DNA from: an uncultured Collinsella sp.
GTDB taxonomy: Bacteria; Actinomycetota; Coriobacteriia; Coriobacteriales; Coriobacteriaceae
Direction of reading: 5' to 3'
Length of the DNA: 64,000 bases
NCBI GenBank assembly: GCA_902493855.1
Contig: CABUQV010000002.1
Coordinates: forward strand, 62,001-126,000
The translations under genes and the position numbers were made by a program. Positions 45,362-53,130 of the stretch are shown here, piece after piece. The notes under the pieces were generated by a model that was not told the origin of the DNA, did not search any database, and saw only the letters and a program-made list of their open reading frames with translations. How positions within the stretch are numbered: the stretch's first letter is position 1; every line of letters starts with the position of its first letter.

Positions 45362-47541
45362 GCGGCACCCCCCTCACCGTCACCGGTGTAAGAGATGTGC
45401 TGCAACAGCGCCACGATGTCCTCGCCGTCGACGGGCTCCACCGCAATATGCTTTGCGCTCAGGCGCTCGCGGATAATGGGCAGATCGCACGCCTTTGCCT
45501 GGCGCATAAGCAGGTAGAGCACGTCGCCGTCGACCAAGCCCGCCGCGTCGCTCTCGCGGATTGCCGACCCAATTGCGCCCGCAAGCTCGCCGACAGACTC
45601 CATGCCCGGTACCACGCGCAGGAGCAAAAAACTTCCCATCTTGCTATCTGCCAGCGCCTGCGCCGCCGCAAGCTCTTGGCCAAAGGCAGCCTGCTTGAGC
45701 ACGCACGTGCCGTCAACGCAGCGTTTATCCTGCGCCACCGCCTCATAGTCAAAGGCACGGCCCAACGCGCTTTCGACCAGGCCGCACAAGATGCGGAACA
45801 GGTTTTGATAATAGAGGGTCATTTGGTTTTCGGCCGCACGACGCACAAAGATCAACACGGCGGGTGCCCCGTCGCGCTCGATCGCGTATCCAAACATGGG
45901 AAGCCCCGGCGTCAGCTCGCGGTTCACCCACAGGTTCGAACGACCCCCGTCGCCCAAAAGAGGGGCAAGCTGCTCAAGCGTGAGCGAACGTGCGGCATCT
46001 TCGGCAATCGCGGGACTTGCTGCCACCAGGCGTGCAAATGCCCCGCCCGAAACATGGTAGATCGCCACCGAATCGTTCTCGAGGATCTCGCCCAAAAGCT
46101 CGCAGCACTTGCGATAGATGTCGCGTGGGTTGAGCACGTCGAGCTCCTGCGTCACGGCAAAGATCTTGCCAAAGCTGTCGTGGCGACCCACAATCTGGCG
46201 CCTGTACGCGCGCTTGTCCTCGATCGCGTCGTGGTAAAGCTGTGTGAGGAACGTATTGCGATTACGCACGAGCTCGTTTTGATCGCGCTCCGCCCTAATG
46301 GCTTCGCTGTTGCGCAGCTGCACATAGCCGCACACGGCGCCCACCACAAAGTACGCAATAAACGGCAGCCAGTTGGACGGCTCGTAGAACAGACCCTGGA
46401 AGGTATAGCCGTACTGAGTAAAGTAGCTCGCGGCCAAACCCACCGACGCCAGCAGTGCCGCGACCAAGCCAAAGTCCAAGCCATACAGCGTGCCGATCAG
46501 CACCACGTAGAGCAGGCGATAATCGAGCACGTTGAGCTGGGTAGATTGGGAGAACAGGTGCTCCAGCACCTCGAACAGGACCCAGGCGGCTACCGTCTCC
46601 AGGCATTTAATAGGCGGCGTGCGCATCTGGATGCGGTCGATGGCGGCGCGCAAGGGGTTGACCTTCTTTGCGCGGCCAGCATCCCAACGCGCTTGAATGG
46701 TCGAAAGATCGCGCAACAGGTCGTAGCGCTGAAACCAGCCATAGCGCGTGCGGACGGTATCGCTCGGAGCAATGGAGACGACGGCGTCCCCGTCGTAGGT
46801 AATGTCGAGCCCCGGGAACAAGCCCTTGAGCGCCTCGCCCAGGTCTCCCACGGTGTGGGCAAAGCTATCCGGAACCTCGAGTTCCTCGAATGTGGCATCC
46901 CAGCTGTCGAAGATGCGACGCACCAGAACGGCCAGCTCCTCGGCGCAGAGGGCACCGAGCGGTGAGTCCGCCCCAGCCCTCATGACAGCAGAGCCTTGCG
47001 AGCACGCCTCGAACAGCGGGGTCAAAATCGGGTCTTCCAGCGTGGGCGAGGCGGTGTACAGATACGGCACGCGCAAGATCTTGGCCTGAATGCCGTCGCG
47101 GACCGCATAGTAGCGGCACAGGTCGTTGGCCGCACGGGCAATGATGCCCTTGCCGTTTTGCCCCGCAACGTCCACCGCACCGTCCGCTCCCATGGGACCA
47201 GTCACAAACAGCAGCTGAATCTGGCGACCCATGCAAGCTCGAAAGACGGAGCGCAGCAGCTCGATGTCGCCAACGGCCTCGGTATGCGGCGTGAGATAGG
47301 TAGAGAGGTAGACCACACGGTCGAATTCGTAAGCCTGGTCCAGGTGCTGCAGCAGCTCTTTCCAAGACGCATGGAGCGACGACCCGTCGCGGCGCGCCTC
47401 GTTGGCCGCCACGACCTGAACATGGTCACCGGGAAACGCCTTGGCACAAAAGTCGTCATCGACATACGCGGTATTGCCAACAACCAGCACTTCCACCGTG
47501 CGCTCCCCCTCCCCAAATTTAGCTTTTGCCATGGTAAACAT
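45358..47541 (-). CDS. pelD: PelD-like c-di-GMP receptor fused to an epimerase-like N-terminal domain
   Basis: 727 residues. N-terminal region (about 15-290) resembles an extended SDR/epimerase (VLVVGNTAYVDDDFC; FDRVVYLSTYLTPH; ARAANDLCRYYAV). Four membrane segments follow (about 318-425), then a GAF domain (about 465-590) and a degenerate GGDEF domain. In the last, RESD (662-665) stands five residues before DGDVL (671-675), i.e. the c-di-GMP I-site is kept and GGDEF is lost, as in PelD. An in-frame ATG at 47532 is an alternative start; no clear ribosome site precedes either. Confidence 0.85.
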   Translation of the reverse strand: MFTMAKAKFGEGERTVEVLVVGNTAYVDDDFCAKAFPGDHVQVVAANEARRDGSSLHASWKELLQHLDQAYEFDRVVYLSTYLTPHTEAVGDIELLRSVFRACMGRQIQLLFVTGPMGADGAVDVAGQNGKGIIARAANDLCRYYAVRDGIQAKILRVPYLYTASPTLEDPILTPLFEACSQGSAVMRAGADSPLGALCAEELAVLVRRIFDSWDATFEELEVPDSFAHTVGDLGEALKGLFPGLDITYDGDAVVSIAPSDTVRTRYGWFQRYDLLRDLSTIQARWDAGRAKKVNPLRAAIDRIQMRTPPIKCLETVAAWVLFEVLEHLFSQSTQLNVLDYRLLYVVLIGTLYGLDFGLVAALLASVGLAASYFTQYGYTFQGLFYEPSNWLPFIAYFVVGAVCGYVQLRNSEAIRAERDQNELVRNRNTFLTQLYHDAIEDKRAYRRQIVGRHDSFGKIFAVTQELDVLNPRDIYRKCCELLGEILENDSVAIYHVSGGAFARLVAASPAIAEDAARSLTLEQLAPLLGDGGRSNLWVNRELTPGLPMFGYAIERDGAPAVLIFVRRAAENQMTLYYQNLFRILCGLVESALGRAFDYEAVAQDKRCVDGTCVLKQAAFGQELAAAQALADSKMGSFLLLRVVPGMESVGELAGAIGSAIRESDAAGLVDGDVLYLLMRQAKACDLPIIRERLSAKHIAVEPVDGEDIVALLQHISYTGDGEGGAA

Positions 47542-47560
47542 GCGTATTGTACGCTGTCAA
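47542..47560 (-). promoter_or_regulatory. Promoter/operator candidate of the pel-like operon
   Basis: On the minus strand, TTGACA (47555-47560) is followed by the palindrome GCGTACAATACGC (47542-47554) immediately before the first ATG. TACAAT inside the palindrome could be a -10 of a promoter with a -35 further upstream. The exact start cannot be fixed by eye. Confidence 0.35.
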
Positions 47561-47767
47561 TGTAGGCCAAAGGCAACTTTAAAGCTGTTTTAAGAACTTT
47601 TTCAGACGGGAAGCGACTCGCGCCTGAGCCAGAGAGCCCTACACGTGCCGCTGCACGGCGGAGAAAGGCGAATCCACTACCCCTCAGGCATAATTCCTGA
47701 GCAAAATCAAGCAGAGCACACGGCTTTTTGCGCCACTTTAAGACGTAATCGGGATGTGGCGAGAGGC

Positions 47768-47956
47768 CAAATTCGGAAGTGCGGGGAAAACCAAAGGAAT
47801 GCTGACCAGACCCCCGTTTTAGGCTTCCGCGACCTGCGGTTTTGATACAAAAAAACCGCGTTGTGCTCGAAGGTTTTCGATTTTTCCCCGCACTTCTGTA
47901 ATTACATCTCTGGATCGAGGGCGCAGGCAATGGTGACGACATCCACGATAGCGCCC
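47768..47956. repeat. ~190-bp palindromic element, copy 1
   Basis: It shares almost its whole length with 49951-50136 in the same orientation. Ends of the inner part are inverted (GAAGTGCGGGGAAAA near 47776 and TTTTTCCCCGCACTTC near 47881), and a small hairpin GCGGTTTT/AAAACCGC lies in the middle. No protein is encoded. The copies flank the AlbA_2 gene. The rest of 47561-48138 shows no gene. Confidence 0.8.
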
Positions 47957-48138
47957 CCCTATGCCTGATACCAAAATCGTTCCATAGGGACCCGTTTCCC
48001 AATGGGATGATTCTTCACAAAGGGCATTAAGGCGCATGAGAACATGGTAGAGGCAAGCAAGCGCGCTTCCACGTTTTCGCCCATGGTGACCACGGTATAA
48101 TCCAACGAGACAAGCAACGAACGGGAAAGGCAGCGCGG

Positions 48139-49521
48139 ATGAACCTGGGCAGCGAGAGCGAGACCGTCGAGTTCAAGAAGTCCACTGGCGAGCATAAAGA
48201 AGCACTGCAAGCCATCAGCGCCATGCTGAACAAGCACGGCCGCGGCGAGCTCTACTTCGGCGTGAAGGACAACGGCGATGTCATCGGCCAGGATGTCAGC
48301 GACGCAACGCTGCGCCAGGTGACGTCGTGGGTGTCCGACAAGATCGAGCCCGCGGTGTTCCCGACGGTCGAGTGCCTCGACGCCGATGATGGGCTGCGAT
48401 ACATCAAAATTGCCTTCTCAGGTGCCGACGCCCCCTACTCCGCCGACGGACGCTACTTCACCCGCGTGGGGACTTCGAACAAAGCGCTGTCGGCCTCGGA
48501 GCTGAGCGCCATGGTCGTCAAGCGTGAGCGCGCCCGTAGCCCGTGGGACTCGCTGCCGTCCGGCAGGCCCGTCTCCGACGCCGACGAGCAGGCGGTGCGT
48601 GACTTCGTCGCGCGCGGCGGCAGGGCCGGACGCGTGGGCGGCGGGTTCGCCGGCGTGGAGGACACCTTGGCAAGGCTCGACCTCGTCGCGCCCGACGGCA
48701 GCCTAAGAAACGCCGCGGTGGAGCTGTTCTGCGAGGGATCCGACACCTACCCCAGGATGAAGCTGGGGCTTCTGGGCGGCAACACCAAGGCCAAGATCCT
48801 CGACCTGCGCCGCGAGTGCGGCACCATGCTCAAGCTGCTCGACTTCGCCGAGTACTTCGTGACGTCGAACATCAGGCGCGAGTTCGTCATCGGCGAGACG
48901 GGCATGTACCGCAAGGAGATCCCCGAGATCCCGGCCGAGGCCATCCGCGAGGCGGTTGCCAACGCGCTGTGCCACCGCGACTACACCACCGGCACCGCCG
49001 TCGAGGTCAACGTGTTCATGGACACCGTCCAGATCGTGAGCCCGGGCCTGTTCCCCGAGGGCGACTCGCCGCAAGAGCACCTAGACGGTACCGCGAGCGA
49101 GTTCGGCCTCCGAAACCCCGCGATCGCGCGCACCCTGTTCCGCGCCGGCGTCATCGAGCAGTACGGCACGGGCATACCGCGCATCAAGGAGGCCTGCGAG
49201 GCAGCCGGCGTGAGGTTCCGCTTCGAGCAGACCGTCAACAGCACCGTCGTCGTCTTCGAGCGTCCTGGGTTACAGAAAGCGGCCTTCAGGAGAACCGCGG
49301 CCGACAACCGACCGCTCCTCAGCGAGCGCGAACGAGCAGCGATGGCAATTGCCGCCGCTCAGGGGAAAATCACGACCTCCGACCTCGCGCGGGAGTCCAA
49401 TGTCGGTAGGAAAACGGCCTCGAAGACTCTGAAAGACCTTGCCGGGCGAGGCCTGTTGGAATGGGTAGGGAAAAGCCCGAAAGACCCGCACCAGTTCTAC
49501 AGGATGCCAAGCGAAGTTTGA
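48139..49521 (+). CDS. AlbA_2/HATPase-type ATP-binding regulator
   Basis: 460 residues. N-terminal AlbA_2 (Schlafen-type) domain (about 1-130; SETVEFKKSTGEHKEALQAI), a GHKL-like ATP-binding domain (about 255-375; IPAEAIREAVANALCHRDY, GTGIPRIKEACEAAG), and a C-terminal winged helix (ITTSDLARESNVGRKTASKTL). Such proteins are common on mobile islands and in gut genomes; some act as regulators, but most have no known function. It lies between two copies of a 190-bp repeat. Confidence 0.8.
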   Translation: MNLGSESETVEFKKSTGEHKEALQAISAMLNKHGRGELYFGVKDNGDVIGQDVSDATLRQVTSWVSDKIEPAVFPTVECLDADDGLRYIKIAFSGADAPYSADGRYFTRVGTSNKALSASELSAMVVKRERARSPWDSLPSGRPVSDADEQAVRDFVARGGRAGRVGGGFAGVEDTLARLDLVAPDGSLRNAAVELFCEGSDTYPRMKLGLLGGNTKAKILDLRRECGTMLKLLDFAEYFVTSNIRREFVIGETGMYRKEIPEIPAEAIREAVANALCHRDYTTGTAVEVNVFMDTVQIVSPGLFPEGDSPQEHLDGTASEFGLRNPAIARTLFRAGVIEQYGTGIPRIKEACEAAGVRFRFEQTVNSTVVVFERPGLQKAAFRRTAADNRPLLSERERAAMAIAAAQGKITTSDLARESNVGRKTASKTLKDLAGRGLLEWVGKSPKDPHQFYRMPSEV

Positions 49522-49577
49522 GGCTGCAGGTCCTAGCCGGGAAACAGGCCCATTGCGTTTGCTGCCCTCCCCCTGCT

Positions 49578-49743
49578 GGGCACTACTGAGTAATCTACTG
49601 GGCACTGCTGAGTAATCTACTGAGTAGTGCCCAAGCGCGAGTTGGCAAGTCCGCCGAAGCCCAGAGAAACGGCTCCGAAGAATATGCTGACCGCTACTGA
49701 CCGCTACTGATCGCGGCATTCGGCAGGCCCGCCGAATGCCGCG
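49578..49743. repeat. Short tandem repeats and hairpin after the AlbA_2 gene
   Basis: Two adjacent 22-bp units (49578-49599 and 49600-49621, one mismatch), then an inverted partial copy (49622-49632). A 10-bp unit CTGACCGCTA repeats near 49687-49710, and a perfect 13-bp hairpin lies at 49712-49743. The hairpin could terminate the AlbA_2 transcript. The remaining sequence up to 49950 shows no gene. Confidence 0.7.
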
Positions 49744-49950
49744 GTCTCCCGAGACTAGCAGAGCCGCCCTTATTGTTAGCGCTGCCGAAGCAAGCCCTAC
49801 TTCAGCAGCAACTTGAATTTTCGTGCGATGAGCCTCCCCGGAGCCAAGAGCCTTTTGCCCTAATCACAACACCGCAATTCAAGCACCGCAGAAAACTCCA
49901 TTAGCGATGAACCAGCCACTTGAAGACGTGATCAAGGTGCGGCAAGGGGT

Positions 49951-50136
49951 CAAATTCGGAAGTGCGGGGAAAATCGAAGAAATGCTAACCAGGCCCCAGT
50001 TTTCGCTTCCGCGAACTGCGGTTTTGGTGCTAAAAATCGCGTTGTGCTCGAAGGTTCTCGATTTTCCCCGCACTTCCGTAATTACATCCTTGGATCGAGA
50101 GTGCAGGCAACAATGACGTCATCCGCGATAGCACCC
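49951..50136. repeat. ~190-bp palindromic element, copy 2
   Basis: Direct copy of 47768-47956 with scattered substitutions and a few 1-bp gaps. It keeps the inverted ends and the central hairpin. It separates the AlbA_2 gene from the AT-rich genes that follow. Confidence 0.8.
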
Positions 50137-50225
50137 AACAGTCACGGACGTACAAAAGGCCGTTGCCGGAAGCCTCCATACAACGACTCTTCTTTGCGCG
50201 CGCCACGCTCGCAATGCTCCATTAA

Positions 50226-50288
50226 ATGTAACTAATTGATTTGCTATATACCATTCATAATGGCACATAGCAAATCAATTAGTTACAT
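50226..50288. repeat. Perfect 22-bp inverted repeat upstream of the unknown gene pair
   Basis: Arms 50226-50247 and 50267-50288 are exact reverse complements (start ATGTAACTAATTGATTTGCT). The 19-nt spacer contains CCATT and AATGG, which can also pair. It ends 13 bp before the small gene at 50302, so it is either an operator, a leader hairpin or the end of an inserted element. Confidence 0.75.
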
Positions 50289-50301
50289 GTGGAGGCAGAA
50301 C

Positions 50302-50403
50302 ATGAGGGAGTACGTCGAGAAGCAGCTGCACACTAGAGTCGATTGCGAGCCCAACGACGCCTCGGAAATAACGACGCAAAACTCTTTCCGAAAGTGTAGG
50401 TGA
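50302..50403 (+). CDS. Small protein of 33 residues, unknown
   Basis: Begins MREYVEKQLHTRVDCEPN and ends FRKCR. GGAGG lies six bases before the ATG. The stop TGA overlaps the GTG start of the next gene (GTGA), which suggests translational coupling. It may be a real small protein or a leader peptide for the 445-residue protein. Confidence 0.45.
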   Translation: MREYVEKQLHTRVDCEPNDASEITTQNSFRKCR

Positions 50404-51737
50404 GCGAAATGGCGACTCATGCATACGATGACCTTTATTCTTATCTAGCCGCATTCAAGAACAGCTCTCTTGCCGAAATAATTGCGTACCTAGAAGAACT
50501 GGGGCAAAGGAGGTTCGACGCCTTTATTAGGGGCCTTGCACCCCTTATCCCAATCGAAAAAATCGAAAATCAATCCCTGTTCAATTTTTCTGTTGACTCC
50601 ACCCTTGAAGGAGGCAAATTCCCCTGCACTGACTATGCCTGTCGAGAGCAAAACATTTACCATTTGGCAAAGTTCTCAGCATTGTATGCAGATAAAACAC
50701 TGATTCATTGCCCTATAGAATCGGCATTCGAAATGGGGCACGATGATTATGTCTCAGTCGATGAACTTGCATTCGGGATCTATTTGACCATGCGAGTCGA
50801 AGACATAGTCAAAGCTGGAATACTCGGATTTTCGAGCAATTACATTCCTCTTTGCAAAGATTGCCTAGCGCGACAAATCGAAAGAGAATCAAAAGCAAAA
50901 GGATTGATATCGAGTTATTGGGATGAACTCGTACGACAATTCTGTTCCTCTACCTCGTGCACTTTAAAACAAGCACCAGATGGGAATCTGTATGTAGCGA
51001 TTGAGGGAATGGATGCATATGGGTCCCATGATGAGATGGATGTCGATTTCCTGGTAATCCCGTCTGAATACGAATCGCTCTATGCAAGCCAAGGCGAAAC
51101 GCGATTGGATAGAGACATGCTGGAGAAAGGCGGCATCTTGACTATCCTACTGCCATTGTTGGACGATTGCTTTCAAGCCCTCGTCAATCCCTATTTTTCG
51201 AATAGCTCGTATTTAACCACTCGTCCAGCTCAGATTGAGTTCCTCGAGTCCGCAACTTCCACCCTTTATCCTCGAAAAGATCAGACCATACCCATTCGCC
51301 GGTTATCTTGCCCCCTCCCCATTGCTGAAAATGCAACGTTGCGTAGCATCCTTGATTGCCGCATTAGAAACGAAGAGTCGTTTCTTGTGTTTAGGGATAC
51401 CTTGTCCAAAGGCCTGAGCGAAAGGCCCATCGACACCTCGACATTAGCTGACCTGAAGAACGACCTAATTGAGCCCGAGCTTCACAAGATATCTTTAGTG
51501 ATGAAAAACGAGCGATCCCGATTAGTCACCTCCGCAGGCATTGAAGCCGCTATCGGAATTGCGAGCTTTACATTGGGGCAATACGGAATCGCATCACCTT
51601 CTGATGCCATGGCCTTCCTCGGGGCTGCCGGCATAGGGGCCGTTGCATCTCAATCCGCAGATTTCTTGCGAGAAGCCAAGGCAAAAGAGAACCCCATGTA
51701 TTTCCTCTGGAAGCTCAATAGAAACAACCGTCTGTAA
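50400..51737 (+). CDS. Unknown 445-residue protein of the island
   Basis: I do not recognise a family. Helical N-terminal part (LYSYLAAFKNSSLAEIIAYLEELGQRRF is summarised here only as amphipathic helices), several Cys residues (PLCKDCLAR, FCSSTSC), and a hydrophobic Ala/Gly-rich stretch near 385-425 that may insert in a membrane. The GTG start at 50400 overlaps the small gene upstream; an ATG at 50409 is an alternative. Base composition is clearly AT-richer than the core genes, a sign of transfer. Its placement beside NTPases of defence type hints at a defence or mobile role only by association. Confidence 0.6.
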   Translation: MSEMATHAYDDLYSYLAAFKNSSLAEIIAYLEELGQRRFDAFIRGLAPLIPIEKIENQSLFNFSVDSTLEGGKFPCTDYACREQNIYHLAKFSALYADKTLIHCPIESAFEMGHDDYVSVDELAFGIYLTMRVEDIVKAGILGFSSNYIPLCKDCLARQIERESKAKGLISSYWDELVRQFCSSTSCTLKQAPDGNLYVAIEGMDAYGSHDEMDVDFLVIPSEYESLYASQGETRLDRDMLEKGGILTILLPLLDDCFQALVNPYFSNSSYLTTRPAQIEFLESATSTLYPRKDQTIPIRRLSCPLPIAENATLRSILDCRIRNEESFLVFRDTLSKGLSERPIDTSTLADLKNDLIEPELHKISLVMKNERSRLVTSAGIEAAIGIASFTLGQYGIASPSDAMAFLGAAGIGAVASQSADFLREAKAKENPMYFLWKLNRNNRL

Positions 51738-51805
51738 CCTAAGGGGCAGAACACCGCAGTCGCCGAGCATATCTCGATCATTAAATAAAGGCAGCACTAG
51801 AAAGG

Positions 51806-51937
51806 ATGCGAATCGTGAAGAACCGATTCCCTTTACGAATGCCTAATGCAGTAAAAATCACTGGTAGATCCGAGCAGTTTAACCAAGACGACAAGAGCGC
51901 GCTCAGATTGCTGTCTGCAGTAGCTAGCCAAGTATAG
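51806..51937 (+). CDS. Possible 43-residue protein
   Basis: ATG preceded by AGAAAGG; the product begins MRIVKNRFPLRMPNAVK. It ends 14 bp inside the convergent gene at 51924. Length and lack of family make it doubtful. Confidence 0.25.
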   Translation: MRIVKNRFPLRMPNAVKITGRSEQFNQDDKSALRLLSAVASQV

Positions 51938-52628
51938 ATACCATCCTGTTTCCAAATTCGGTCCTACGATAAACCCTTTCTTCTTTCTCAATTTCGTCGG
52001 GATCGTCGAAGATGAGCGTCGTATCTACTACGTCCCACTGCTGCCGATGGATATCCTCAATCAGCAATCCCAGTCCGGTTAATCGAAGAAGAACTTCTGC
52101 ATCTCTGCCTCTGAGCGTCTGAAAAGTTTCCTTTTCTCGAAGCATTTCGTAGTCTCCAGGTAGAAATCTGTCCAAAGTCTCTGCAAACAAACGAAGATCG
52201 TCCCAGCTAATTTCTTTATCTAGGTAGGCCTCATAAATCTTTGCTAGTCGCCGCGCTTTGTCCTCCTCAATGTATCTTTCGAGCAGGATAAGCAGGTACT
52301 CAATATCGCGCTTCCTATTTGACTCTTCAAAGTATTGCTTGTACTTGTTCCATGAGCCATTTTCAAAAGAGTCGCGGTTGAACTCATCGAGGAAACACGC
52401 ATACTTCTTCAGCAGATGCGCATTGTGGATATTGTTTCCGATTTTGTAGATGCTCACTAGGCTTGAGATGACGGGGATGTCCTTCAAGAACTCGTTTTGG
52501 AGAATTTCGTCCAGGCCAACCTCTGCGATATTCGAAATAAGTTCGAGAGAGTCGCTGCAAATAGTCGGCCTTGCGTCGTCTTGCAAGCGCGATAGACCGG
52601 CCTTAGTTGATTCCTCTGCGTTTGCCAT
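51924..52628 (-). CDS. Unknown helical protein of 234 residues
   Basis: Mostly helical. The segment IPVISSLVSIYKIGNNIHNAHLLKKYACFLDEF and a later YIEEDKARRLAKIYEAYL resemble a widespread but unnamed family of island-borne proteins; I cannot give a function. The hydrophobic helix near 55-75 could be membrane-associated. GAAAGG lies seven bases before the ATG at 52628, so the longer frame to 52643 is unlikely. AT-rich relative to core genes. Confidence 0.6.
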   Translation of the reverse strand: MANAEESTKAGLSRLQDDARPTICSDSLELISNIAEVGLDEILQNEFLKDIPVISSLVSIYKIGNNIHNAHLLKKYACFLDEFNRDSFENGSWNKYKQYFEESNRKRDIEYLLILLERYIEEDKARRLAKIYEAYLDKEISWDDLRLFAETLDRFLPGDYEMLREKETFQTLRGRDAEVLLRLTGLGLLIEDIHRQQWDVVDTTLIFDDPDEIEKEERVYRRTEFGNRMVSILG

Positions 52629-52702
52629 AAGATTACCTTTCATAATAATTTGCCAGTTTTGGCATGCGTTTGCAGCGCCGCTTTTCTGAAAGTGGCTCCG
52701 AT

Positions 52703-52964
52703 TTAAATGCCATCCCCCGAATAAGCGCTCAGGTTCGATTCAACAAGTGCATTGGTTGAAAAGAGCTTTAGACCCCCTTCGAGGTAAAAGTCGCTTGTGC
52801 AGAGCAACCAAATCATCTTGTCGAGCTTGTAGGCAGTGGCCTCGGGGTCCACGCCGCCCTTCCGCGCCGCGCGCGCGGCTTCGAAATAGCAACGAGCCAC
52901 TTCGACCTCGCTGTCAGTGGTAGCGTAAAACTGAACAGTATTCAGTAGGCCGTTGACACAAACA
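52703..52964 (-). pseudogene. 3' fragment of an unknown gene
   Basis: An open frame encodes about 85 residues including AARKGGVDPEATAYKLDKMIW and ending SAYSGDGI, a plausible natural C terminus. Upstream the same frame runs into antisense istB remnant sequence, so the 5' part of the gene appears to have been lost by insertion or deletion. I cannot name the family. Confidence 0.4.
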
Positions 52965-53082
52965 TCGACGAGCGGCTGCTGAACAAGCCCGAGGACCTGT
53001 TCAGGGCGATGCAGCTCGAGCTCATGGAGCTGCACCACGGTTCGCCCTCGACCGTCTTCTGCACGCAGTGCAGGTCGAAGGG
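52965..53082 (+). mobile_element. IS21-family istB remnant, fragment A
   Basis: 118 bp align without gaps to 59935-60052 (about 88% identical by eye), which encodes the IstB-like motif LVLDEWLPNKPDDLFRAML. Here the frame is broken before and after. It is a relic of an IS21-type element at the left end of the NTPase genes. Confidence 0.75.
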
Positions 53083-53130
53083 CTAGGCAGGAGCCCCGAG
53101 GCTTTTCCTAATTCTAGGTGTTAAAGTCGA

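Noticed and set aside
48139..50136. Complete insertion sequence between the 190-bp repeats
   Set aside because: The enclosed gene is an AlbA_2/ATPase regulator, not a transposase, and the flanking copies are direct and not inverted relative to each other.
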